A program made the translations under genes and the position numbers. From Polytrichum commune (lineage: Eukaryota; Streptophyta; Polytrichopsida; Polytrichales; Polytrichaceae), in contig OX485805.1 of the NCBI GenBank assembly GCA_950295325.1, positions 12,684,501 through 12,748,500 on the forward strand: 64,000 nt of DNA, in the 5' to 3' direction. Below, piece by piece: positions 24,118 to 35,060 of this stretch. How positions within the stretch are numbered: position 1 is the first letter of the stretch; each line of letters starts with the position of its first letter. A model generated the notes under the pieces. It saw only the letters and a program-made list of their open reading frames with translations, had not been told where the DNA came from and searched no databases.

Positions 24118-25200
24118 GATGTAGTGTTGGTACTACACTCTAACCTTCTTAATATCATGGTGTGGCAAGCAAAGTGCATGGGATATTAAGGAGGTCTAGA
24201 ATGTTGACATGGATGTGTGATAATAGAGAATTAGTGTAGCATGTGCCATTATGAAAGAACACAAAGTCAACATTGTAATAATGACAATGATGGCAACATG
24301 ATGTGTGCGAGCGTGTGGTTTGATTTCTTTGGTGCATTATTTTAAAATCAAAACCCATGATATATGAGAGGAAATGTGACAACAAGAAGGGAGTTTTAAA
24401 TTGAGCATATCCATTCCCTAGGGTTTTAGGAAAGTGACATAGCAAAGGGTGACATTACAAAAGTTAGGGTGTGCTACTGACACTACCATATGAGTGAGGT
24501 TTTGTTGTACCTAAGTACTTTGCTCTTGATTTCATGCCCATTTTAGGCAATTATGTGTGCAAAGGGATCCAAAACTTCCTCTTTGGAATCTAAATTAAGG
24601 TAGATGGGTCTTTAGTGGTTCGTTTTCTTAATTGGATCCTTGTATTTGATTGATATGTGGTTTAGTGAGGATCAAAGAGCAATCATCATAAAGACATATA
24701 TTTAAAAGAGATTGGACTATGTCTTCAAATATCAATAACTACTCCACACTAAATAGTGAACACAATTGGGAGGACCTATGTATCTAGTTAAGATGCACTT
24801 ACGATAACCATAACTAAATCAAGGGAGGTCCGATTTTCAATTTGCTTTTGGCAGATGTTTCATCACAAATTTTGTTAATGCAACATGAGTTTTGTTGTTT
24901 CAAATCTACAATAGAAGTTGGAGGATATGCAATTGGCTTTACACGGGAATTAGTTTTAAAGTTTCCAAATTAGTCCCCAAGGTCATTTGGAGATGTATCA
25001 ACAACAAACCTACAAGGGGGCTAAGGTTTTATGTTGGAACAACAAGAGGTACGCTTGTATACGATAATTGAATCCTCCCTCCGTTATCTAGTAAAAGTTG
25101 TTGAAGCAACATGGGATCCACACTTACATTGGGAGGCTTGGTTAATGTCTTACGGATCGGAGGAAGAGCAATTCAAAAGGGGTCAACAACATATTTTGAT
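24118..25200. other. No gene seen; repeat fragment near 24.6-24.78 kb
   Basis: The block near 24640-24740 (TTTGATTGATATGTGGTTTAG, GATTGGACTATGTCTTCAA) belongs to the same dispersed family as 25.2-26.0 kb. No gene recognised. Confidence 0.5.
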
Positions 25201-26003
25201 AAGGTATGTGGGTGTTATTCCAATACTTTTCTCACTCAGACACCTGTATTTGATTGGTGTGTGGTTAGGTGAAGATCAATTACAAGCACCATAAATACAC
25301 AAGTTTGAAAGGGTGATTTTTCATAGGTCTAGACATTTATATCAATGTTTAACTAAAAAATTCACAACTATTTCCAAGTTTTGAAATAATTGCAAATCTT
25401 CAAAGGCAAGATTCTCTCCCAACCCATATTCATAGCACATGTCGATCTATTTCTGATAATTAGAGACAAAAACTTGAGTACACAGTGCCCTTTTCAAGGA
25501 ATCCAAATTTGCACCCATTTAGCTTAGTTTTTTCCATCACGCCAAATGTAACGGCTATATGTGTGATTCTTCATGACTTTTTCCATCATGTTAGAAAATG
25601 ATGGCTACATATGTGGAGCTTCACGACTTTAGGGGACTCTATGTATAAAGATTTTAGAATTGGGGGGGGGGGGTAATCGGAAATGAGTGTCTCTACTCTA
25701 GTACAAGATGGTTAGCAAACCCAAATCAAGGCCAGAGCTACTTTCCTCATAAATTTCTGAGCTCATATGTATAAATTATTCATTCTTAGAGTGAAGATTC
25801 TCGTGCTCCTTAAGCGATCATATAGGTCCCTCCAATCATTTAGACTATCGAACCTAAAATAATTCTCATATTGAACACATGGTCCAATCTCTCTAAACAC
25901 ACATGTCTTTTTCATATCGGTTCTTGGAGCCACATCCAACCACATACCACTCGCATATAGGTGTCCAACTAAGATAAGCAACCGAATTAGGCACGTTTAC
26001 CTT
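25201..26003. mobile_element. TIR element relative, about 0.8 kb
   Basis: The left end AAGGTATGTGGGTGTTATTC is followed by CACCTGTATTTGATTGGTGT. The right side carries the inverse (CCAACCACATACCACTCGCA, TAGGTGTCCAAC) and ends GGCACGTTTACCTT. A 13-G run lies near 25663-25675. Fragments recur at 1.2, 33.6, 43.5, 50.3 and 62.8 kb. Confidence 0.6.
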
Positions 26004-26258
26004 CATTCCCTCTCTCCTTAGATAAGACCCCATGCAAGACAATTCTTACCCAACCCCAAGCTTTCTCGGTTCAACATTCAACAACATGCACATGACATAT
26101 CATCCGTAATGAAAGTGTCGGAGAGCACCCACCTCTCTACAATGACCCCCAACTGCTCATAGATTCCCTCTCTAAAGGTTAGTTATGGAATCTACATTTT
26201 CATTAGAATCTGGTGGGCAACGGCCTACACAAAAACTAACCCTAAGAACACCCTCATG

Positions 26259-26468
26259 AGATTGGGGAAATTTTTGGGCACCATTAGATTTTCAAGTCCA
26301 ATTGGCTACATGTTGTGATCTTTCGGTTCCTTTACATGGATTCGGAGTATATTCCCTAGATACCTTTAAAATGATCGGTAAGTTTCTTGAAGTCTTGAAC
26401 TTCAACCGGTTATTTCTCAAATTCAACCGGTTCATCTTATAACTAGCGATTGGTTCTCCCCGTTCATT
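26259..26468 (-). mobile_element. hAT-type MITE, copy 4, with 8-bp TSD
   Basis: A 210-bp copy with GGGGAAATTTTTGGGCA at the left and GGTTCTCCCCGTTCATT at the right, flanked by an exact 8-bp duplication CCCTCATG (26251-26258, 26469-26476). Confidence 0.88.
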
Positions 26469-26626
26469 CCCTCATGCAGCAGCTCAAGATTAGCAAGATT
26501 AACGTCTCCCCCTCCAACAAAAATAATAACACTAGATTCAATCTCTTGCAAAAGCATTGTCACTTCTTTGCTTTGACTTGATCCTAGCCGCATCCTCCGA
26601 GAGGACATCGCAACAACATAAAATAG

Positions 26627-26980
26627 TTCAATTACTATGGGTCACAATAATTTTTTAGAGTTCACTAAAATTTTCATAATGATAATTAATGTGGGCCATA
26701 TTAATTTTCAATCCATGTTAAATTTTTAGTAGAATTTCTTTGTGGGTCATATTATCTGTTTTTCTAAAAATTAGTGTGGGTGATTATTTTGTTTTGTGCT
26801 ATTTTCTTCCTATAACTAATATTCAACGTTGATGGTCGGAAGTCTTCGAGAAGACTTGGAGGAAGACTTGGGGTCTTGGACCCATGTTATTTCCACCTTG
26901 ACTAGAAAATTAGTGCGGCCCACACTAATTTTTTCCACGCTAATTTTCCACCCACACTAATAGGACTATTTAGTGAAGTT
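26627..26980. repeat. Dispersed repeat, partner at 41.5 kb
   Basis: Related in inverse orientation to 41520-41826 (TTAGTGCGGCCCACACTAAT, GACTTGGGGTCTTGGACCCATG, TAATAGGACTATTTAGTG). Probably a MITE; the ends were not resolved. Confidence 0.6.
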
Positions 26981-27749
26981 CACAAAACTATGATGTGCAA
27001 TTATTCACACAAGATAGGGTGTTTGAGGTTGCATGACTTTGATGATACGAAAGCAATTACATTGTTTATTCTAGTTTGTGTGAATTATCATTCAAAGTGC
27101 TATAACTACAATACACCTGTCACGCCTATTACTATGGTTCACCAACATGAGACATGTGTTGCTATAACCTTGTATTGACATCATCATCATTATTATTTTT
27201 GTGTCCAAATTACATAAATTGATAACATACACGTTAAGGAACATAACGTAACCTATTTGGTAGAAAATGTTGCTCTTAGTAAAAAGTTACAATGGTCTTA
27301 AGCAATGTGTAACTTGAAATGATAAAACACACTAATTGGCGTGCAAAGGTGTGCTCACAAAATATGACTTCTTGTAGTGAAAGTTTTGCTATTTATTGTA
27401 TCGATTGCAAGGTGTCATGATATCATCTCATTTTCATTCGACATGTTCAATCACATTACATTAACCCTATTTCACATCCGTCAAACCCTATTCATAAGAA
27501 AAAAACATAACACAAACATGAGCGACTGCCGACATTGCAACCTAAGGAATATAATTGAATTTACTTTCATGTGAAAGTTTTGTTTATGAATAATGTAATT
27601 AGATAATTTAGATTGCTTTAGCCCAATGCGATGGGCACCATTCTAGTTCTCTTTAGCATGTATAAGTATCATCTCTTTGTGTAATCAAAAAATACCTTAC
27701 CTATTAGAAAACCACAGTGTAATATACTTCCAAACGCTCGTAATCCAAA
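26981..27749. other. No gene seen
   Basis: AT-rich spacer upstream of the SUMO protease gene. Confidence 0.45.
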
Positions 27750-28715
27750 GTGATTGAAATGCAAGGTGTAGTGTTGAAATTGCCGAATTTTCTCCTCTAT
27801 CTTGATGATATCCTTCCAATTTTGTCTCTGTTGGATCTTCACTGGCTGGAGTCCTTCGAATGCCCAACTTCCCTCCACTTTCCCGTCCTTTGGACGATGT
27901 CAGAAAGGAACGGAAGAGGATGCAAAAACCCATCAAAATAACTTGGAAAAATCATCTCCATGGATGTTCATCAGCGCCACTTGAAAGATCCGGTATTTCC
28001 AAAGCACTATTAGGGTTTATGTATTCTTAAAGTTCTGCATAGTTTTTGTTTTTGTTTTTTTTTGTTTTTAAAACAATTCTGTTATGTAATCGGCTTTACA
28101 CAAAAGGGTTAATTTTAAGGAATATATATTTCTCAGGTCAAACCTAATGCAATGTCCCAGATGTGGAAGCTTCACAATTCCAGTGTGGTGCTCAAGAATG
28201 TGGTCTGCAGATATAGGGTAGATGAGGTGAGGATCGGTGCGTTTGGCTCACAGGTCGGTTTTTTTTAAGTAGATTGTATCTTATGCATTTGTAATCTGGA
28301 TATTGTGAAACATTTTGTGATTGTGTCAAATCAAGGATTTACTTCAAGAGAGAGCCGATTGCTGTTTCCTGCAAATATGTTTTCCTGGGTTATTCCGGGT
28401 CTGGAAGGGGCATAGAAAATTCTGGTGGATCTTGACTAGGTTTAAGGTGTTTCTATGTTGAGGCAAGTGTGACAATCTAATGAGACTTTCTTGTAATTTT
28501 GCAGGTTTAGGATTTAAGGCGCGTAAGTCTCGGGAGGGATGTGGGAGTATGCTTTACGATTGGGTGCTTTTGGTGAACTGCGAGCTTGTGCTGTGGAGTA
28601 TTCAAAAAATTCTTCAGCCAGAGTGATTGAGGTTGCGCACTTCGAAATCCCAGGAGATAAATGAGGATTTGAGGACCTAACCCAGTTTTATCCTCATGAG
28701 TGATTGAAGTTTGTA
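27750..28715 (+). promoter_or_regulatory. Putative spliced 5' leader of SUMO protease gene
   Basis: Three GT-AG boundaries fit a noncoding leader: an exon ending at 27992, an exon 28137-28253, and the main exon starting at 28505. The stop TGA at 28701-28703 is in frame with the first ATG at 28716, so the leader cannot extend that frame. If spliced this way, the middle exon opens with an upstream ORF (ATG at 28152) of 35 codons that stops two codons into the next exon. The boundaries are inferred from consensus only. Confidence 0.45.
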
Positions 28716-31700
28716 ATGATCAAAATGTCTGTGAAAGGTGGTGAGGAAGTTGCACAAGACTCTGCAACTGGCGAACAAGAATTGATTGCATGGTCGATTT
28801 GTACGGGTCGTGGGGGTTATGGTGAGGGTTTAAGTGCCATGCCTTCTCTCAATGTGACGGATGTCAAAGAAAATGTAGGAGAAGAACTCCAATCTCAGGC
28901 CAAGTATGAAGTTAGGGATAATCTAAACCCAGAGGATGTGTCTGCTAAACTAGAATCAGCGAATCTCGACTATCTGGTTATTACAGAGCCTGGCGAGAAA
29001 ATTGCACCAGCTTTAAATTGTGGAGTTGAAGAGGTTCTGGGTGAGAGCTTAAGTTGTGATGATGGAGATGATGAAAGATTAAGTGACATGCCTTCTCACA
29101 ACAGGACAGATGCCAAAGAAAATGGAGAAGAACTCCAGACTGAGGCAAAGGATGACGTTAGGGATAACCTTCACCCAGGAGATGTGTCTGCTAAACTAGA
29201 AACAGCGAACCTCAACTGTCTGGTTATTACAGAGCAATTGAAGTCGAAAGACGGCAAAAGAATTACGCAGATGCAAGGAGAGTGTGACGCTGATAATAAT
29301 GAGATTGCAAATCGTGGAGAAGGGCATAACTGGGTTGTAGGAAGCTCCGGCTCTCTGTTTGGCACATTGCCATGTCAAGCTCTTGAAGACTGGAGTAGGA
29401 ATTACACTGATGAGTTCAATAAATGGGGAGAAAGTTTTGAAGCTGGACATTTACCTGAAAGTGGAGGATGCCAAAGTGATGATGTGCAGGCAAAAAGTAA
29501 TTTGGAGACACACAATCACAATTCCGGTACCCAAGACACAGATATGACAGTACCCCATTCAACTCGAGCTCTTGACAGTGTAGGTATAGTTTTTAGTTGG
29601 GGCTCTCTGATTGGGCATGGTGAGCTTGTGCTAGATCAAAATGCCGCATGTCAAGACCAAGATGAAATTGGACATGACACAGAAGCTAGCACACAAGGAG
29701 ATGAAATTGGTAACTCCGGTGAGAAGTTCCTCCTTGAGGGTGGGAGTGGGCAGACTGATGAGTCCTTTGATGGAGGCAAAAACAAAGAGATTAAGGTAGA
29801 TTTTCCGACTGCAGTCACGGCTGAAGATCTTTCTGCACATTTTACAAAGCTGGGATTGCAGACGGATAAGGAAGAGTTACAAGATGACAAACAAAAGGAC
29901 CGGCTTGCTACAAGGGATAAAAATAAATTGGTATGTGTCATCAGTATTGAAAACATATACTTATGGGCCCGATTTAGATTTCTATGGGTTCACAAATATG
30001 ATAACTAGGTCACATTTTTGTCATCATGGATCACATCGTCAAAGGTCATATCACAATGTTCACTATTTTAAAAGTGGTAGCCACTGTAAATAAAAATTAG
30101 AATCACATTGACAGGTGTGTAGTAAATGGCGACCTTTGAAGAATTAGTGGTTGTAACTCAGTTTTCTCATCAGTTAGCAACACTCTGAGACTTTGTTGTG
30201 TGAACCTCTTGACATGGTAAGCAATGACTATTAGGAGGTATATTTCTGTGTTGTATTCTTAGTTCTTCAATGAGCAGCTGGAGCTTTGAAGATGTCTTGA
30301 GATTCACATCTGGAAATACACCTCCCAATGGTCATTACTGAATGTCATCTGATCAGCAAGGTATGCAAGCTTTGCATATAAACACTGTAGTAAGTATACC
30401 CTACTTGACTTGTCATCCATTTTCTAAGAAATCAAACAAGAATGTCAAGTGTAAATGCTGCTATGAGCATTGGTTTTCCTGATGATCGGTTATACTTGCT
30501 AGCAGTGTGAGGTTTTTACTCCTCTTTCATGGGAAGCAGAGAGTGCAGTCAACAAAGCCTTGGGACAATCAAGAAGGTACTCCAGTTGTCAACATCGTCA
30601 ACTCAAATACCAGTAAATTTTTCAGCTGTTCAGGGAAGAGTTTAATACATGCTTACTCGACTACATAAACCTGTGAACCGCATCTTGCTGTTTTTATCAG
30701 TTGCATTACTAACCTGTGCAATTCTTTTGTTATGTTACTTGCACCAGTCATTTTGATTACACAATTATGTCAACATGCTGTATTGGCAAGCGAAAGGTGT
30801 CTGACTGAAGTCTGCTTTGATCAGGGATGAGGTTCTTGTGTTTCATAGGCGATCTAACATAGAGGTGACAAGAGCTGTCATACAATGCCTACGACCAGGC
30901 TCCTGGCTAAATGATGAAGTAGGTTAACCTTTCATTTGAATTTTTTTGACAATTTGTTTCTTTTGGTAGCAGTTCCAGAAATGCCAAGAGGATCCTTATG
31001 GGTTTGTACTTTGCAGTCTCTCCTGGAGACTATTGGTGTGATCTTGCAGCAATAATAAAGGGCTAGCAAATGTGGGCAGATTTCCAGATCATACCATTTG
31101 CAAGATTTCATTGTTCATGTTCACGAGACTTAGAATTTTGGTGCCAGTATATCTGCAGGTCATCAATGTGTATATGGAATTGCTTAAAGAACGGGAACTG
31201 CGGGAGCCTAAGAAAGTTTTGAAGTGTCATTTTTTCAACACATTCTTTTATAACAAGGTTCCTCCTTGGTCCCTTCCATTATCTGTTTTGAAGATTCTGT
31301 AGACCTTTACAAAATTGAGATGATCTTGTAATCACAGCTGAGCAATGTTCCCTAGTGTGTTGTATTTCATGTTAAGGAAAACTCAATGACTGTCCCGAGC
31401 TGTTTTTATTTTGTGAAACTGAATGTCAACCTTCTTCTACTCCATTTGTGTGACACAGCTCTTTAAAAATTCTCGAACCTATGACTACCAAGCTGTGCAG
31501 AGATGGACCACACACAAAAAGCTTGGTTACAGCCTCCTCGATTGTGACAAGGTTGTCAATCACTAAACCAAGCACTCATGATTTCATGATTTGATAATCA
31601 CAACAATTTTGGTTTGTGGGCTGAAATCTTTGCAATGTGGGATATAATGTGCAACAGATCTTAATACCCATCCACCATGATGTGCACTGGTGTCTTGTGG

Positions 31701-32985
31701 TGATTGATGTGCGCATGAAACAACTCCAGTATCTTGATTCACTACAAGGGAGGGACAAAAATGTTCTACCAGCTCTTGTAAGCCCAATATTATTCTTTTG
31801 AAATTATTTAATGCCATTCTAATTCTTTTTATTTGTTGCTGAGGTTTCATTTTAGTTTTGCTTCAGAAGGCATTGTCATGCTGATATACATCTTATTGCT
31901 GGTAAGAATAGTAGCTCCCTTTGTTGTGATCTCATGTCATTTGGTAATGCCCACCATCAGCTGAAAAATTGTTGTGATCTGATTGGTGGCATCTCAAGGC
32001 CCGATACATTGCGGATGAGTCAAAGGACAAAGCAGGTGAAGAGTTGGATGTCAGCATGTGGGAGCACATTTACACTAAAAACATCCCCAAACAGCACAAT
32101 GGGTACTTCTTGCACCCCCTGCCTCTGATGTAAACAGGTTTGATTCTTTGCATAAATTCAGTACAGTAGAGTTATCCTTCAATTCAATAAGACTTTTGGT
32201 AGGGAGTTGGTTGTTTTGCATACAACACTTTCCATGTTTGGTAAGTTTTTAGTGCATGCTTGGAGTTGGTGTGGAGGTTCAAATGAAGAACATTCTATAT
32301 TGGTCAATTGAGAGCTGAACTCCTTTTGGCTTGCCATGAGGTGTTATGAGGACTTTGGCCCTCAATGAACTGATATAGAAATTCCTTCTTTCAAACCTCC
32401 ACATCAACTCCAAGCATGCACGGAGAACTTACTGAACATGGAAAGTGTTGCATGCAAAACAACCAACTCCCAACCAAAAGTCTTGTTGAATTAAAGGATA
32501 ACCCTAGTACATCTTGATCAAAAAATAAAGAATAAACTGGAATTTCATGTTTGTGTGTTTTTCAGTCGATTAATATCTTTTCAAGACTTGACTCTGTTTG
32601 TGCTTATTGTTTCATACAGTTGTGATTGTGGCATGTTCATGCTAAAATATGCTGACCTTCACAGCCGTGGTGCACCACTAGGCTTTACCCAAGTGAGTTG
32701 TGCTGGCCACTTGTTGTGACATAATTAGATAGTTAAGGTTTCTGGACAAGACTTCATTCTGTTTATGATGATAAATGCTTGTTTCTCAATCATGCTAATG
32801 TTGTGTAGTATTTGAATATTGTTGCTAGCAACCCAACTGTTATATTCCTGGAATTATTAGAATGTTGTCTGTTATTGTGGCATCTTATGTCTTTCATAAC
32901 ACATGGATACTGTACTTTTAAGGCACATATGAACTACTTTCGAAGACGTACAGTTTGGGAGATCCTCCAATTAAGTGCAACATAA
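28716..32985 (+). CDS. ESD4-type SUMO protease (Ulp1/SENP, C48), 9 exons
   Basis: A nuclear cysteine protease that would mature SUMO and remove it from substrates. Exons: 28716-29930, 30506-30576, 30825-30918, 31159-31257, 31459-31551, 31658-31777, 31999-32102, 32620-32692 and 32923-32985. All have GT-AG junctions in phase, giving 643 residues. The C-terminal 240 residues match plant ESD4/ULP1: RPGSWLNDEVINVYMELLKE (about 453-472), KKVLKCHFFNTFFYNK, QRWTTHKKLGYSLLDCDK. The catalytic tetrad is His534 (VHW), Asp551 (YLDS), Gln596 (PKQHNG) and Cys602 (DCGMFMLKYAD). The usual NGYDCG reads NGCDCG. The acidic N-terminal 405 residues are poorly conserved and contain a roughly 60-residue tandem duplication. 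ATG 28716 follows an in-frame stop; 28725 is an alternative start. A further exon between 29930 and 30506 cannot be excluded. The eighth gap holds a MITE. Confidence 0.93.
28816..29248 (+). repeat. Tandem coding duplication in SUMO protease N-terminus
   Basis: Two adjacent copies of a segment of about 60 residues: the first includes NVTDVKENVGEELQ and EDVSAKLESANLDYLVITE, the second NRTDAKENGEELQ and GDVSAKLETANLNCLVITE. The DNA is also similar (GATGTGTCTGCTAAACTAGA in both), so the duplication is recent relative to the divergence of the rest of the N-terminus. Confidence 0.9.
32168..32505. mobile_element. AGAGTTATCC fold-back MITE, copy B1, in intron
   Basis: 338 bp, AGAGTTATCC to GGATAACCCT, flanked by a 3-bp duplication AGT. 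Long inverted arms (GGGAGTTGGTTGTTTTGCAT against ATGCAAAACAACCAACTCCC). It sits in the intron 32103-32619 of the SUMO protease gene. A relative lies in the LysM kinase intron. Confidence 0.9.
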
Positions 32986-33420
32986 TAATATAGCCCACTA
33001 TTTATGCCTTCACAAACACCTGTTTGGTCAATGAAGAGGTACGTCAAATGTTTGATGTCCATTTGTTGTTTGAAGTTTGGTTTGTGATCTGAAGCACTTA
33101 CATAGTGGTTATTAAAGATGCCTAGTAGTCCTGAAATTTTTTGTCGGTGTTTGTGTGATGTTATGATTGATGACCATGCACCTGCAAACTGAGCTAGTAC
33201 TGATTCCTGTTGTCACTCTTATCTGTGTTTCCTCTTGATTGCTAATATGATGCATTTGGATTCTACCCTGATCGTCTTCTTGATTGCTTTGCAGAGCATT
33301 TTGTGTGTACATGAAGACATCAGAGAAGCCATCTGTAGAACTGTTCTCCAGCAGACATGTGCAGGCCAGCTTAAAGCCACTCATTTACAGAAGTAATTCA
33401 ACACACTGTATGTATATTGA
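32986..33420 (+). other. Probable 3' UTR of SUMO protease with an intron
   Basis: After the stop codon, a donor (GAAGAG/GTACGT, GT at 33039) and an acceptor (TGCTTTGCAG/AGCATT, exon from 33295) suggest a 3' UTR intron of 256 bp. Open frames here are not credible genes. Confidence 0.4.
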
Positions 33421-34100
33421 TATTATTAATTTGGATGCATGAGTTTTGAAGGTCAAGTATTGTATGCGAACTATTCTTTTTTCAATGCAAGTGCTTGTAA
33501 CACCCAGTCTTTAAATGAACAGAATATATTTCACCCAATCGCAAGTTAAGTAGTTTTTGAATTCGGGCATTTGTTGACACCTCTATTTGAGTGGGGTGTG
33601 GATATAAGAACGGATGTCAAAAAGACATGTTAGAAAATATTGGACTATGTGCTCAAAATTTGTTAATCATTCTAGGCTCAATACAGAACTTAAATGGGGG
33701 CTGGGGAGGGGGGGTTGACCTATATAATTATTTAATAAGGAGAATTTTCACTTTGATAATGAAGATCATAACCAAAGGAGCTCTGAAAATTATGGGGAAA
33801 ATGAGTACAGCTTGGATTTGGATTTGCTGATTATCTCATACTAATGTGTTTAATATTGGAAAAGTAACCAATCAAGGCCCACTTACCTTAAAGCTCCATA
33901 ATATGCATTCAGATATTAAACAGGAAGTTCTGGTCCCTTGACTGCCTGAACTGGTGAACAAAGTAAATGACATCCAATAAGACTCGAGAGTCTTCAACTC
34001 TTGCATGCAGCCGCAAACTGGAATATAATTGCAAGGCCTCAATTTTGATGATACAAAAAGGTTGGGTAATGGAAACAAAAATTCCCTAGTCTCAAAGTCT
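33421..34100. other. No gene seen; dispersed repeat fragment
   Basis: 33570-33830 is a fragment of the dispersed family at 25.2-26.0 kb (CACCTCTATTTGAGTGGGGT, ATTGGACTATGTGCTCAAAA) and includes G-rich runs near 33697-33716. Confidence 0.5.
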
Positions 34101-34109
34101 AGTGGTTGA

Positions 34110-35060
34110 CTGAGCCACCACTTCCCAAGCTGTTTTGTATTCTACTGAAAATTGAGCTGTGATATGAGCTGCAGGCAATGTCTTGTGTCCATGCGGTTGT
34201 GACACTTGTCACAAATTTGTCTGACATTGCAATCCCTTATATAGTTGCCACCAGCCATGCAGTTTGAGGCTGTACTTCTAGGCTGTGTGAGATAGTCTAG
34301 CACATTGGAGACATCCCCATTCTTGTTCAATGGTGGAAGCCTGCTACACAGTAACTACACAGTAAACTAAAGAAAGTAAATTACAATCAATGCAACCATT
34401 CTCAATTATATTGTAGTTGATAGAATAATAGTTGTTGTGGTTGAAATTGTCTTATCCCTACAAATCCTTGAAAAACAGGGGGTCAAAGAATGTAAACTAC
34501 AAACCATCAACAATCAATCAACTATGATTGTAGTTGCATGTAAACCCCTTGTGACATCCAACAAGCACTCAACAACCTTTATGCAACTGCAACATGAAGA
34601 ATGATTGCAATACGTTGCCAAAACACGATGATATGAAAAATTGGAGAGTTGAAAGAAAGCCTCTTTAGTCTCACCATCAACTAAAGATTGTATGATTGAA
34701 CAAGCCACCACTTCCCAAGATGCATTACAAAATATTGAAGAATTGGACCAGTGTCATAAAGTTTTTGGCGGCAACAAACTGACCCAGATGGCTGCAACAC
34801 ACTCTTGAGAAACTTGTCATGCATGATGCCACATTTCCGACTTGCAACACCAATGTTAGCATGCCGTCCACCACAACATTGAGTGTCGGTGCTGGCTATA
34901 TAACCTCATGGTTGTTGTGGCAGTACCACCAGTGCTTGCAGGCTGTGCGAGATACTCCAACCATGTAGACGTAGTTCCATTGATGACCAAATTTGTGCTT
35001 GCGGACACTGTAGGGTGCAAGTGCTTGATGCTCCCTCCTGCCAAGATGGATTGGCTTGAT
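34110..35060 (-). other. Unknown duplicated segment, coding-like remnants
   Basis: Two diverged copies, roughly 34110-34350 and 34690-35050, share AAGCCACCACTTCCCAAG-like lead-ins and related - strand peptides: NGDVSNVLDYLTQPRSTAS (about 34250-34318) and NGTTSTWLEYLAQPASTGG (about 34924-34980). No family is recognised and neither copy is a complete open frame, so it may be a decayed gene pair. Confidence 0.35.
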
